Source: Coriolopsis trogii
Taxonomy: Eukaryota > Basidiomycota > Agaricomycetes > Polyporales > Polyporaceae
Assembly: GCA_020543525.1 (NCBI GenBank)
Contig: JAHYIO010000008.1
Coordinates: 310,001-374,000 of the forward strand
Reading direction: 5' to 3'
DNA length: 64,000 bases
Shown here: piece by piece, positions 25,874-37,884 of the stretch
Numbering within the stretch: position 1 is the first letter of the stretch
Layout of the letters: each line of letters opens with the position of its first letter
Program-made: the position numbers and the translations under genes
Notes under the pieces: model-generated
Databases searched by the model: none
What the model saw: the letters and a program-made list of their open reading frames with translations, nothing else
Told to the model about the DNA's origin: nothing

Positions 25874-26273
25874 ATGCACATTTGCGCTCCCGGATTGTCA
25901 CAGCTGACGTACGATCAAATATGCCATCTATTCAACCACGCCAGGTATGTCACGCATCGACTGACTTGGCATGAGCCCCTTACTCGCTTTTCCAACACAC
26001 TCGAAGAGCTTGCCTGGACGCAGGAGAACCCTCACACATACCTTCTTGCTGTCCTCTTGCGTCTCCCCGGTACGTCCCAATCGTTGCGCTTTTTCCTCAA
26101 TTCTGACTGTCGTCTCCATCGCGCACGCGCCGGCATCGGCAGAAGACGGGCTTGCGATGATGTTACACCCAGCAGGCACGCGGAACCAGGCGTGGCACAA
26201 CGACACCCTTGAAGAGCTTTTGGGAGACGTTCGCGGACACGTTGCGCATTTGAGCGTGCCTGGCGTACACTGA
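25874..26273 (+). CDS. Possible two-exon gene of unknown function
   Basis: A frame from an ATG at 25874 runs to a GTACGT donor near 26070. Joining to the acceptor ending CATCGGCAG near 26146 keeps the frame open to a stop at 26271-26273, giving roughly 107 residues. The product has no signal peptide, membrane segment or domain I recognise. It lies just upstream of an F-box-like decayed gene and could be part of the same decayed locus. A second possible donor (GTATGT) inside the first exon makes the model uncertain. Confidence 0.2.
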
Positions 26274-26644
26274 GCAGGCCCAAGCCGTGGTTCCCCAGGC
26301 TACGATGCTCAATTTGCAGAACGTGTATCCTGAACTCGTCCGGCCGCGCCAGTCTCCAGCAGGTAGACGTTCTCCAGCTAGCGTATTCTGCAGCCTGTGC
26401 CTTCACCAATATTGCAGCATTCTCCGTGACGTCTGATCCTTGTACGCCTTCCAAATGTGCATTTCACGGTCGCTTGGGATTGCCAGTTACAGCAGAGTTC
26501 TGGCTGGCCACAGGGGGTGCTGCGGTAGTCATATTGTGCACGCTTATAGTGCCGCGATGCGGTGGCCTTTTCATCGACCTTGTCCCTCTTGCGATAAGGT
26601 ATGTCATGTCAACTCTCTCCCTATGCTAGGCCATTGACTGACTG

Positions 26645-28160
26645 TTCAGGATCGGAACTCCCATTCGACGCCCTTGCCGAGATCATGGCTTATGCGAAGC
26701 TATCGGTGATAGCTGCAATGATGGAGACATGCCATGCGCTGCACAGCGAGGGTCCTCGACACCTCCTCCGCGATGGAGTGGTGCTTCACGACGGAAGCGA
26801 CATGGAGAAGTTCACTTCGTTAATGCTCTCGGCAGTTACAAGCTGGTTCGCCTTCTTTCGCGAATTGAACATCGAGGGTGGCTTTAGTCCCTTTCAACTC
26901 AATACATTGGACCTCTTCTGCCCAACACACGCTTAGTCCATCAGTTCTTGCGGATTTCGCGTTCACCCCATCTGTGTCTAGACACTCTGATACTGCAGTT
27001 CGTGGACGTCCTCTTCGAATACCACCAAGTACTCGTGACAGCTCTCGCTCACTTGACAACCATCAGGCATGCGCTCCTCCTGAGCGCAAACCGTACTATC
27101 AACCTCATTCTTCCGCCTAGTGTGAGTGACAATCACGGGGTGTATCGGCTGGGCCGTGCCAATACGTCATTCCGGGACGATGGAGTCCATTTGCGGTGAC
27201 GGGGCCCAGTCGACGAGGGTGGGATCCAACTAAATCATCGCCGCTGGACCGACAAGCTGACGTGTGGTGTTGCAGTTGTACATTTTCCCCGAATGCGCAT
27301 GGTTTAGGCCTGGCATACCACAAACATTCCAGTACGGAATACAACCCCACCATCTGGATTCCACCTGGATTCATTGCCATGGCTTTCCCAAAACTCGCCT
27401 CCCTAGAGTTGATCCCTCCGAATGTGCTGGTTCTCCAGGTCTTACGAAATGAAACCTTACGTAGAGCCGGATAGGGGACGATCGAACCCTCTGTCCGCCC
27501 TTGACCAGGTATTATCCGCAATTGATTGCCTTGGATTGTCCGCGACAGTAACCAATTTATGTCTCTTGGGACGCCTTCAAGTGATAATGAGGATGGAAGA
27601 ATTCTTGCACTTCAGACTAAGAGACGTCCTCAGAGACGTCTGTCCTAGATGTCTCTCCGTCAACGCGGAGGGCCTCGTCCTTGCTAGTGTATCCCAAACT
27701 TTGCGCGAGTCGAGAGATGGGTTCTTGAGCGAGCTCCAACTCCACCTGACGGACAGTACAAAATGGCTGAGACAGGACAATCGAAACTACATGGTACGTA
27801 TACGCGTTGAACTTTCTAATCGTGATGAGACTAAACATTGATGCCATGCTTGTAGGACCGCATCGTCGATGAAGTTTTGACTCCTCTGCCATCGGCCTTA
27901 CGAAAGCTCGACTTGACTCTCAACTTCACACCCGATTACCGCCACTGGGGCTATGGCTTGTTGAGCCTTCCTCCGGCCGCGTTGTCACGTCTGGATTGAT
28001 GTGCCGCCGCGTCTGCAACTTGAAAGTCGTGTCCGATCGAAGTCGCCGTCCACGTCTCTCCTCACGTGGAGGCACCGCGATATCTTGAACCCCGATGGCC
28101 TCATCTGAGTGAATACGACACTTGGAAATGGCACGAGATGTATGAGCGGGTGAGTACATA
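26645..28160 (+). pseudogene. F-box-like gene with broken frames
   Basis: A plus-strand series of protein-like segments. The first (26649-26935) begins LPFDALAEIMAYAKLSVIAA, the shape of an F-box, followed by a CHALHSEG segment typical of basidiomycete F-box proteins. Further segments at 26980-27120, 27350-27475, 27440-27790 and 27857-28000 have leucine-rich strand-loop character. One GTACGT...TAG intron (about 27792-27856) joins two segments cleanly. However, the frame shifts between the 27350-27475 and 27440-27790 segments, and again near 28000-28080, with no splice signal to explain it, and no good start was found. F-box proteins present substrates to SCF ubiquitin ligases. This copy is judged a pseudogene; sequencing errors are the alternative. 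A separate frame to 28591 may be its C-terminal end. Confidence 0.5.
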
Positions 28161-28591
28161 CCTTGCAGAAACGGTTAACGCTGTGGCACATTGTACGAGT
28201 GCTGACGTCCTATAGGATAATGCAAAGTTCGAAGATCTAGGAGGGCCCCGAGAGAATACTGTACTACGCGATCACACTCCGAATGGACATTCTGGAGCAC
28301 TCCACGTTTGCTCAATGCGTGTATTTATTGACACAAACAATGACTTTCTCAGGACGTAAGTGGATCCTCCACGCATACGCGGAATACAGTCAGGAGATGT
28401 TGGTTGAGAATGCCAAGATCTTGAGGCGTTACTCCAGCACCATGCCGCATGCGAAGTTGTTATGCGTTGCCCTCGGCGTACGCGTCGACATCAGCAGCAG
28501 CAATGCGTTGAGACTCTCGAGCCTTGCGTGGACGCGTGTATTACCTTGTTTGAATCTTCCACGCGAGAGAGCGATCGGACATCGCGACTGA

Positions 28592-29038
28592 AGTACAGTG
28601 CTGGCGCAAATAAAGAGAAAGCTATGTTCTGCAAAGTCCTGCAACTAGAAGAGACCGGGATTAATCGTCCGTGGGCTTGTAGCGTACGTGGTGAGGAAGG
28701 GAGGAGCTGAGCAACTGTACTCAGTAACTGAGTAACGATACAGGTATATGTTAACGTTACTTCGTGCGTCGTGTCGGGCGGGGTAGGAATCGGTATAAGT
28801 ATATATGTCAAGAGCGTAAGTAAGTAGGTGGATGCAGGTACCACCCAATGTCCATCCACACGCCGCATGAGAGGCGGGTGCGGACGTAAAAGTCCGAGTC
28901 GGCAAGTTCGAATTCAGACAGCAGTCGGTAGAGAGCGAAGCGAACCTTGCACAAACCAAGAAGGCACGAGACGTGAGGCGAAGGGTTCACAGGTAGCAAA
29001 TCAAACGACAAACGACAACCGGGCAAAGCGACACACGC
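28592..29038. other. Intergenic, 3' flank of the exo-glucanase
   Basis: No gene seen. Contains AT-richer sequence around 28720-28810, consistent with a 3'UTR and terminator region of the convergent gene at 29039-32244. Confidence 0.4.
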
Positions 29039-32000
29039 TCACCTCGCAGCAGGCTGACAGCCCGCCACGGGGACCTGCGCATCCTCCGCATTCCACGCGT
29101 CCGGGTACGCACATCCCACGATCGGCGTCACCGCCGGCGCATCATCTTTCGCATTGAACCACCCACTCCCCACGCTGGCCGTCGCGACAGGCCCAAACGT
29201 TGGCGGCGGGAGCGTCACCACTGTGCCCGTCGGCGTATACTGCGGCAATCCCGCCACGGGCACGTCCGTCAGCTGTGCAGGGGGCCAATCCAGCCCCTGC
29301 GTCGCGTCCGCCGCGATCGTCCCCGCGCCCGCCCCGCCCGTCACCCACGGCTGGTAGTTGCCGTCAAACGGTGCCGCGTTCGCGCCGAGCTGCTGGCAGA
29401 TGCCCACCGCCTTGCGCGGGTCCGCCGGCATCCACCCGTGTTCGAGCCCGAGCTTGTACGACCAGAGCGGTGCGCGCACGGACTGCGCAGCGGCCGAGTC
29501 CCCGATCTTCCACGTCCAGAAGAAGAAGTCGCGAGCGCGTCCATGCTCGCGAGCGCGAAGCTCATCAGCCCGGCCTTGGTGTCGTCGCTCCAGTTCTCCC
29601 AGTTCTCCCAGTAGTCGCACCCGGGGCCGTACCGCGGGTTGCCGTTCGTGCCGTCGACGAAGAGGCCGCAGTCGTTGATCGCGTTCGCGAACTCGCCCGC
29701 GACAGTGATCCCAAAGTTAGCCCGGCTGTTGTTCATTTCCGGGCCCCACGAGTTGCACGCCTGCAGCGGCCATTGGCCGCCCATGATCGTGGCATCGCCG
29801 TCTGCGGTGACGTTCAAGGGCTCCCGGTTCGCCTGGCCGTTGAACGCGAAGTAAGGGTGGGTGTCTGTGCGGTGACGGTGAGTACGATGCGGGCTGCAGC
29901 TGCTGCTCCAACGGCTGCTCACCTAGAGCGACTCGGTCAGCGCCGGGAAGGAAGTTCGCCCAATTGCCCGGGCCACTGAACCCGTCGTGAATGGTGATGA
30001 TAGGGCCGTTGCCCTCCCCGATGCCAGTGATCCCGCGGACCATCTCGTATGCGTGGAGGTAGCTGTCAACGCATTCCGTGAGTACCGCACCACCGGCCAC
30101 AAACTCCGCAGAGAACTCACAAGGACTTGACCTGGTCCTCGCCGACCTCATGCAGATAGGGCTCGTTCAGGATGCCGAACATGGGCACTACCTCCTTCCA
30201 CTCGGGCTGGGAGATGAACTCGGTGATGATTCGGATGTAGTCGAGCGACCGTTCAGCGTTGGCGATACCCATGACGCCCTTCATCCAGTTGATCGAGCCC
30301 AGCTTCCCAGAGTGGTTGTACCCGTTCTGCGAGCCGGGGATGGTGTGCAAATCGAGGTTCACCCGGATCCCATACTTTCTGGCCCAGCCGAGCAGCCGGA
30401 GGATGTACCTGCAAAACGGAAGAACAAAATTCAGACATCTCTCTTTCGTAGGCAGAAGGGTGGCACGGCACTCACTTCCAGCAAACGCGCGCGAGGAACG
30501 GCTCCGCGACCTTCGCGCCCGTCCCGTCAACCCCGACATCGTCCCACTTCTCGATCGCCCAGAAGGGTATGGGCAGCCGCACCCAGTTCAGGCCCGCGCC
30601 CGCAATTTGCGCAATGTCCTCCTCGGTGATGAACGTGTTGTAATGGTCCTCGAGCACCTTCTGCAGGTTGTCCGCGCCCTTGGCAGCGAGGATCTCGCTC
30701 AGCGTCCACTCGTCCACCGCGCCGTCGTTGTCCTCGAACAGGCTCGGGACGATGAACGGCTCGATGACAAAGAGGCCACCGAGGTTGACGCCCCAGATCC
30801 GGTCCTTGCCCCACGTCCAGGTCTCGTTGAGCGCGGGGGTCCATGAGTTGGGGCGTGCGCCGTTGTTGAACGGGTTACCGGTGTCCTCCACCCCTGTGCG
30901 CGAGAGTTAGCTTAGCACCGACAGTCAGAGAGTCATCAAGGATAGGAGACTCGGCAGTGCGTGTGCGGTGCACTGGACCAGAGCGCGCGACTCTGATGAG
31001 GTTGTGCACTCAAGCTCTAAGGACTTTGGCACCAGTTCGCGCCGCAAGGCATGTATGTGCGCTCCCGTTGACATGCCAAGCTCGCGATCGCGCGAGTTCA
31101 AGGGTCCGCCCACGGCGCAGCGCCCGTCTCTGCATGCACCTTTGCCAATATCGAAGCGTCTCACGTGTCAGCTGCAACATCGCGCGATGCCCATGCTACA
31201 CGTACCGGAGGGACTCCGACTCGAGTAGTAGATAGGGGCTAGACGAGCGTCCATAGACATGGACGCGCTCCGATGTACGCGGCAGACGGAACTGAAAACG
31301 CCTCCAACGACAACATGGTACCACAGACGAGGCATGACTTGTGGGGGGAAGACGCGGCGCAACAACCATGTACCTTACTTATCCTCAGGCTCAGAGGAGC
31401 GGGATGAGCTCCCGAAAGAAGGCGAGCGCAGAACGGAACGCGCACGTGATGCCACGCAGTGAGGACGAGGCTCGCTGACAGTGACAGCGTCCGAACACCC
31501 CGGCTTCCCAGCGCGAACGACTCGGGGCGCGCCACGTACGCAGCCCGATGCGTCCAGTCCCAGTCGCTCGCCGACGCGGCGCGACCCCAAACGAGGCAAG
31601 GGCGCGCACCAATTAGGGGCAGTAGACGCCCACTTGCATGCATCGGGCCGGATCAAAACTGAGAAGCTCACAAGACGCGAAGTCGAACGGGGCAGAGAAA
31701 AGGAGGGAAAGTAGAATGGACACTCACAGTAGCCGCCAAACGGATTCTTGTACGTGAATGTCGACCCGTCCTCTTTCGTGACCGTGCTCCCGTCGCCTCC
31801 GGTCGTGATCGTGGCCTGCGGCTTCGTCGTGCCCGAGCCGTCTCCGTTCGAGCCAGAGTTGCCCGAGTTTCCAGAGTTGCCGGACGATCCAGAGGAGGAC
31901 GCGGTGTTGCCAGAGGTCGAGTGATCGTTGTTCGGCTTCACGACGACGAAGTAAACGGGGAGGACGACGGCGAGGACCACGACGGCAAGACCAGCGGCGG

Positions 32001-32244
32001 TTGCGAGCCAGAACCACGGACGCTTGTAGATGGGGCGCGTCGGGAACGTCTGCGCCTCGTCGCTGTAGTTTTCCTTGTTGTTCCCGGTGAGAAAGGGTGA
32101 GTTGTCGGCGGGGGTGGAAGCCAGCGACCGGTCAGGTTGTGGGCCAGAGGGAGGGGAGAGGTATGCTGAGCCGCGCGGGGTGTCTGCGATGGCAGAGTCT
32201 ACGAGACTGCCGCGCACTGGCTCGAATGGATTCTGGCCGGACAT
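29039..32244 (-). CDS. Membrane-anchored exo-beta-1,3-glucanase, GH5 family (one-base frameshift)
   Basis: Five exons: 31728-32244, 30476-30893, 30121-30408, 29923-30062 and 29039-29864. The protein starts with a Ser/Pro-rich cytoplasmic tail. A single membrane segment follows (about residues 78-104, PWFWLATAAGLAVVVLAVVL), making a type II anchor, then a Ser/Gly/Asn linker. The GH5 catalytic domain begins NPFNNGARPNSWTP and carries the acid/base motif GILNEP and a downstream GEFANAINDCG that fits the nucleophile region. Such enzymes trim beta-1,3-glucan at the fungal wall. The exons sum to 2189 nt, one short of a multiple of three. The break is at about 29531-29535, where the frame leaves SMDAL and must resume RDFFFWTWKIG; one C of a CC pair appears to be missing. 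It is either an assembly error or an early pseudogene. The first intron is 834 bp, the others 58-67 bp. About 729 residues if the frame is continuous. Confidence 0.9.
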
Positions 32245-34815
32245 CGTGCAGGGTGTCTCGGTGGGGAAAGGGGGAAAATGAACGAGGGCGTGAGCGTGAG
32301 TGAAGAAAGCTGGCGTGTCCGAGAGTGGCCACCGAGACCTTAAGTCTGCTCGCGCCTGAGTGCGGAATGGAGAGGCCGAGGCAGAGAAGGGCGCGGGAGG
32401 AGGAGGGGAACGAGAGGGAGACGGGGACGGAGAAGGGGAGGGAAGGTAAGCGCAAGGGACCGGGCGGGTCGAGTGCTCGCAGACTTAAAGCAGCAGCCCA
32501 AACTCAAGTCCAAGCACTCGCTCAGCGCCCAGTAGGCTCACATGTCGGTCTGCTCGATGCCGCGAGGCGGCCGGAGTCTTTGCGCGGCCATCTCGTCGCC
32601 ATCGCCCACAACCCAATCGCCTCTTGGCCCTTGTCCTCAGACAGCCTCAGACAGCCTCAGACTCTCTCTCCTCCGCGTCCCACTCGGCCTCGGCTTGTCG
32701 TGGCGTTGGTGGCGCGCTTGAAAATGAAGGGGGCCATCGTCTAGCGTCAGTGTCCACCCTCCCCGCGTTCGAGTCAGGCTGTACCCGGTCGGCCCATCGA
32801 TGTGAGTATCGGTCAATCCATCGGGATCGGAGGCAGTTCGTTCAGAGCGGTCTCTGGCCAGAGTCCGTGTCACCTGTGTGGCCGAGGTCTGCAGTGGTTT
32901 CGGTCACTTCTCACGTCGGCGACGTCGCCCGGGACACTAGTGCCGTCTGCCTGTCTCGCCTCCTGAATCTTGATTCAAATCGTAGGACAGGCTTGAGGAG
33001 CGCGCATAGCATATAGTAGCCAGGTCTGTCTTCTTAAGCTTTACCCTCGTGCTGTAGAAAGTACTCACCTCGAGCTTCCTTCGCACTGATGTCCCATGAT
33101 GGTAAGTCTAAGCCGCAGCGATGTCGCACGAGAGCGCGGACGATATGGTGATTACGCCGAACGCAGTCCGGGAGACCAAGAGGAGGGAGAGAATTCGAAG
33201 GAGCCGAATGAGGTGAGTGTATGCTATCAAATCTGAACGATGTCGTCGTCCTATGTAGCCATTCGGAAAGCGGAGAGGTTGTGCGCGCGGAAAGCCAAAG
33301 GACAATCGTAACAGAGTAGAGCTCGAGGTCGTGGACAATCGCGACAACGTTAAAGCTAACCAAGGTAGACGTCGACAACCTGGGTTGGACGCGAAGCATC
33401 TCGCTCTACTCGACGTTTAAGGCAAGTCGTCCCTCCCGGCCGACATACCACAACCTGATGGCAACCCTCAGGAACGCGATGTACTCATGCACCGCATGTT
33501 CGACGCGCCTCTCAAAATCGCTCCACCGAGCAGTGGCCGCGTGCGCAAGCAAACATCATCTCGCTTGGACTTACGAGAGTACAATACATTAGCCACACGG
33601 CGTCTCCTGATGCTGTTCGGCGTAGGCCCTCCAAAGATATTCAGACGAATGCCATGGTCGGCCATCGCGCACATTGAGCCTTGCCGCAGCGTGGTACATA
33701 TATTACTCCCATGTAATCCAGTTGAGACTCCTTCGGACTCCTGCCTCCCAAGTATAATAGCTAGGCCTCTTTATATCAGTCGGCTCGAGCTCTATCAATA
33801 ATTATCCTAGCAATCGGTTAGTCATGGGGACCGCCCTCCATGTCGAGTCCGTCATCCGACATTCAGCAACGTACGACTCGTCCGAGCTGGCCCAGACCAG
33901 CACCATATCCATCATCGGAATGGTCCAAATATGCGCTCACATAGGCACGTTGTCTATCAGTTACGGTTGGGCACGTGTAGTCGACGCTCATGAAAACAAC
34001 CGAGGTGCTGAAGGGTGCTACTTACCACAGCCTGCCAAGTGATGGGATCGCGTTCGGCGTCTAGACTGCCTAATGCGTTCACGGACATTGCCGACGGCCC
34101 CCAACGAGTCATGACCACTACACTGACTGTACTCAACTTCACGACTAACGTCGCGGCGTTCAACCTGTCTTTCCCCTATACGGTCCAGACTGCTCATCTT
34201 CTCCCAAGCTCAGACGCCATATCTCAGCGCACGTGCCAGTGGTATGCAGTGGTAAAGATGCTCAGGCTTAGGAACAATCCGATTTCCGATGCTGGCGGCG
34301 CGCGACCAATTTGTCTTCCGACTGCCTCCACGAACTTCAACGCAATGGAGGTGTAGGTATGTTCTCTCGCTGAGAAACATTGTCTCCTGCCAAGGCCGCG
34401 CCCTCTACGCTCTAGTGGGGGTATCCCAGTCCTATTTGACTAGTGGTCGATATGCGGTGTCTCATGTTGACAGCCTTTGGGATTTACACACTCGCGACTA
34501 TCTACCATCATCGGCGCCCTCTCAATGTCAAGGTGGGTTGCTGTTGTTGGCTTTGATTGACTCTGGACGTCTTCGTTTGGAATGGCTGTCAAATGTGCAA
34601 GTATACAGTGAAGCAACACGCAGTCAACTGTCAACGGGCGCCTCGCATATCCAAATCAGAGAGCACAGCTTACCGCCGCGCATCCCTGCGAGACCGATAT
34701 GTGTTTTGCCAAGGATCGACGCGACGACAGCGTGCGCTCTCCTCGAACATGGCCTACCGGACATCCCGGAAGGAACCAAGTTTCAATTGACAGGCCGAGG
34801 TTACGAGAACGCAGG
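32245..34815. other. Intergenic region with only weak frames
   Basis: It holds the divergent upstream region of the exo-glucanase. There is a threefold CAGCCTCAGA-type tandem run at 32636-32665. A small plus-strand reading at 33120-33340 (two segments joined by a 46-bp GTGAGT...TAG intron) and a frame at 33824-34042 preceded by TTTATATC at about 33770 are possible, but no family is recognised, so no gene is called. Confidence 0.35.
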
Positions 34816-34823
34816 TATAAATA
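34816..34823 (+). promoter_or_regulatory. TATA box of the small secreted protein gene
   Basis: TATAAATA, 121 bp upstream of the ATG at 34944, followed by a CT-rich leader. This is the usual layout of a strongly expressed fungal gene. Confidence 0.6.
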
Positions 34824-34943
34824 CCAACGGAATGAGGACAACGGTCTACACCATCGTACAAGCATCTTTCACCTCCCTCCATCCCGTATCAGCACTCTCG
34901 CACCACCACCATAGGTCTCAGCACGAACACATCCCAACCCAAC

Positions 34944-35273
34944 ATGCAGCTCACCACGCTCACCGGCACCATGACCCTCCTCGCCCTTCTCTTCACCACC
35001 TCCTCCGCCTCTCCCCGTCCCGATTCAGCCAACGCACTCGGCAGACGCAATGCCTGCCGCCGCTCTGACGGGGCGATTGTCATCCGCGAGCTTGACGGCT
35101 CCCTCGTTGAGCGCGCCGACGGGTGCACGCTCGCGAACGCGGGTGGGCCGGGGGCCCCGCTCCCGAACGCGTGGTGCAAGGCAAATTATGGCTCCGAGTT
35201 CCCGTGCTGCGTCGAGAACGGGATTGGAGGCGCTTTGTGCACGGATTGCACGCATGGGATCCATAACTGTTGA
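34944..35273 (+). CDS. Small secreted cysteine-rich protein
   Basis: A single-exon gene of 109 residues. The N-terminus is a clear signal peptide (MQLTTLTGTMTLLALLFTTS, cleavage probably near residue 22). A dibasic RR at residues 34-35 could be a Kex2-type processing site, which would release a mature peptide starting at about NACRR. Eight cysteines at 38, 61, 78, 88, 89, 99, 102 and 109 include one CC pair; the last residue is Cys. Even number and spacing suggest four disulfides. The pattern is not that of hydrophobins (two CC pairs) nor of cerato-platanins. The TATA box, leader and compact size suggest high expression. A role as an effector-like or extracellular signalling or defence protein is possible but not shown. 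No family was recognised. Confidence 0.8.
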   Translation: MQLTTLTGTMTLLALLFTTSSASPRPDSANALGRRNACRRSDGAIVIRELDGSLVERADGCTLANAGGPGAPLPNAWCKANYGSEFPCCVENGIGGALCTDCTHGIHNC

Positions 35274-35969
35274 ATACTGGGTCCGAGGGAGGCGGTACGT
35301 CCCATGGTTCTTCCAGTGTTGGTGAATAGATTTGTGACGTTGACGAGGGCCTGCTCAGTTTGTATACGATGAGTCACTCTGACGCATGATGCGAGTTGAC
35401 ATGTATGGGGGAGTGGCCCGTGGGTGTAGCACCAGATTATCTTCTTAGACCGAGTCGCCGATCGTTCCCGGGGTTCCATATGCAGCAGATGTCGATGTAC
35501 TACACAGACACGTCGAAATCTCTCACTCGTGGCATCCTGATCATATGAAGATCACTTCGTGCTGTCCAAGGATCATTCCTCGGTGAACTGCAGCCGCTCC
35601 ACTCCATTCACGATTGACGTAACAAACCCAGAAGCCTTTTCCTAGGGAGCCCCTCGGCGATCTTCATAGGCTGGGGATCCGCCTTCTCATGCAAGTCTGA
35701 CAGGATCATGCTTCTCCGGTCCTAGTAAGAACCATCCTCCTTCCCCGCCTATCGAGCAAAGCGCACTGTATCATGGTTCCAAGTGCAACATGTGGTCGGA
35801 AACGATGGTATTGCAAGCGTTCCTGCATCCTTACAATGACTGACATCCCACCCAGGGCCTTGGCACCATCAGGGCCTTGGACCTGTGTACATTAGAACCA
35901 TATACATTAGAAAGTGTCGACGTAGAGGGATCTCGAAATCTTGTATCCTGTTCTCCACCACTGCCCACA
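35274..35969. other. Intergenic, nothing recognised
   Basis: No gene seen. A direct repeat of about GGGCCTTGG occurs twice at about 35855-35882 upstream of the next gene. Confidence 0.45.
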
Positions 35970-37884
35970 ATGGATCCTGGGGCATACGAGTCACTGTATA
36001 TCCTCCTCCTACGTCTTCACATCGACCGACACGAACTCATCCACTTTCTGACTTCAACAGACACGCCTTCATATACACCACCATTGCCGCCACTGGTGAG
36101 CTCCTTTTTCGTGGAAATGGCTAACGCTTCTTATCCGATGCCCTCGACAGTGATCACTGGCTATGACTGGATCATCTCTCTTTCCGACGAGATAGAGCTC
36201 ATTTGGAATCCTCGTACACGACGGCCAATGGTTGCGCTGGTATACGTCTTGTTGCGCTACCCAGCAATCATATACTACGTCACAACACTGGTACCGATAA
36301 ACCCTGTCTCATTATTAGTGAGTCGCATCCCTTTTCTTCTCTTATAGCACGGACTTATTACCCGCATGTAATACAGAGGTACAAATCAACCCGTCGGATT
36401 CCTGCGATCATCCACGCGTTCTCACTGCATCACCGACAGTTGTCGCGCACTGTCTTGGACCGGGGTGTGGGCTATTGCAATCGGCCGCGCTGCAATTGCG
36501 TGTACGTCCCATCACTATCCCTCTTTCCGTCGGATGGGCGGAGTCCGATCCGAGTCTGTAGTGTTCTCCGCTCTGCGGGTGTACGTCCTCTCTGGAAGGA
36601 ACGCACACTTGACCGCCATCACTTTCGTCCTTCTCAGTACCATTTGGGTCTCAAACCTCGTGAGCTCATCTTAATCAGAAAAGTGCGAACGGCTGAGTCT
36701 AATGATTGTCGAGCGCACAGGTGCTGGACATTGGATGGGCCCCTGTGGCTAGGCTGCCCGCCCCATTCAACTGCACTATCCTTGCTGTCCTCCCAGAACA
36801 ACTCACATTGACGTGAGTATCTCCCGGGCCACCCGTATCTTCGCTTCGCTTGAAATGACTTTTTTACTGATGTGCACTTTGCGTCACCGTGGTAGACGTA
36901 CGTCTCTGTACTCGGCGGCGAGACTGGTATGATTGAATTCTGATGCTACGATGCAATACCAGTCAGCATTACTCTCCGTGTCGCTCTCATAATGGGAGAT
37001 ATGGTTGTTCTCGTAACCACCTGGAGGAACACCTACAAGTCGGTCAAGATGCAACAGGATGTAGGGGGCGGGCCTTCCCTCGCACAGATCATGCTCTATA
37101 ACGGTCCGTATCTTCCCTCGACATTTCATGAGCAGACGGCAATCTCTGAATGGTGTCCTACCCCGGCAATAGGAAGCGTGTACTTCATGTTCGGTTCTTG
37201 ATCATACGGTATAGGCCTTCAGGTGCTGACATATGTGTTGTAGGGTTATCGCTTCAGTGAACATCCTGCATGTCGCCCTGACAGTCGACTTTGTGAGCAT
37301 TCATGCCGTTAGTAGTTATCAGGGTTCGGATGACTCACACACACATCAACGCCGACAGGTATTCAATACTGTTGACCAAGCCACAGGCTACGTTGCTGTT
37401 CTCGTCGACGCGTACGTCAATAGCCACGCCCGCGCACTGCTGGCCACGAGAGACCGAATACTGATGATGACACTCACCCCAACGCAGGTTCACGAGCGTC
37501 CTCACGTCCCACTTCATCCTCGACCTCCGGCGCGCAGACCGTGTCCTCCTAGGTCATGACGCTGACAAGATGAGCACGAGCGCGTCCTCGGAGTTCCATG
37601 CTCAGACGCGCTCGGGGCTCGGCCGGGACACTACCGTGACTACTATGCCAGAATTCGTCGTCCCATTCGGAATTTCGACCATCGGCACGATGTTCACTGC
37701 GACCGACGGCGACGAGGGCGATCGCATGTCGTCCTGTGGCGACAGTAACCCCAGTCATGTGTCCCAAGACGACAGTAATTCGGGGACTGATGGGCGAGAG
37801 GGCACAGACCAGATAGAGCTGGAAGACATGGGACGCAATACGGTACGACGCAACTTTCTGAACGAGCGCTCAGATGTCGCTTGA
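35970..37884 (+). CDS. DUF6533 multi-pass membrane protein (copy A)
   Basis: A many-exon gene. Exon 1 is 35970-35995 (MDPGAYESL), exon 2 is 36061-36095, and exon 3 starts at 36151. Splicing these yields the family hallmark TGYDWIISLSDEIELIWNPR, followed by a first pair of membrane segments. Later exons give FSALRVYVLSGRN, a conserved motif of the family, and VALIMGDMVVLVTTWRNTYK. The last exons give TSVLTSHFILDLRRADRV and then an acidic Ser/Thr-rich cytoplasmic tail of about 100 residues ending at a TGA at 37882-37884. DUF6533 proteins are seven-helix-like membrane proteins greatly expanded in mushrooms; their function is unknown. One junction near 36900 needs an unusual GTCTCT donor, or else hides a frame break. 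Three related genes occur in this window, so local duplication is likely. Confidence 0.78.

Noticed and set aside
30894..31727. A MITE in the long glucanase intron
   Set aside because: No inverted repeats or flanking duplication could be found by eye at either end.
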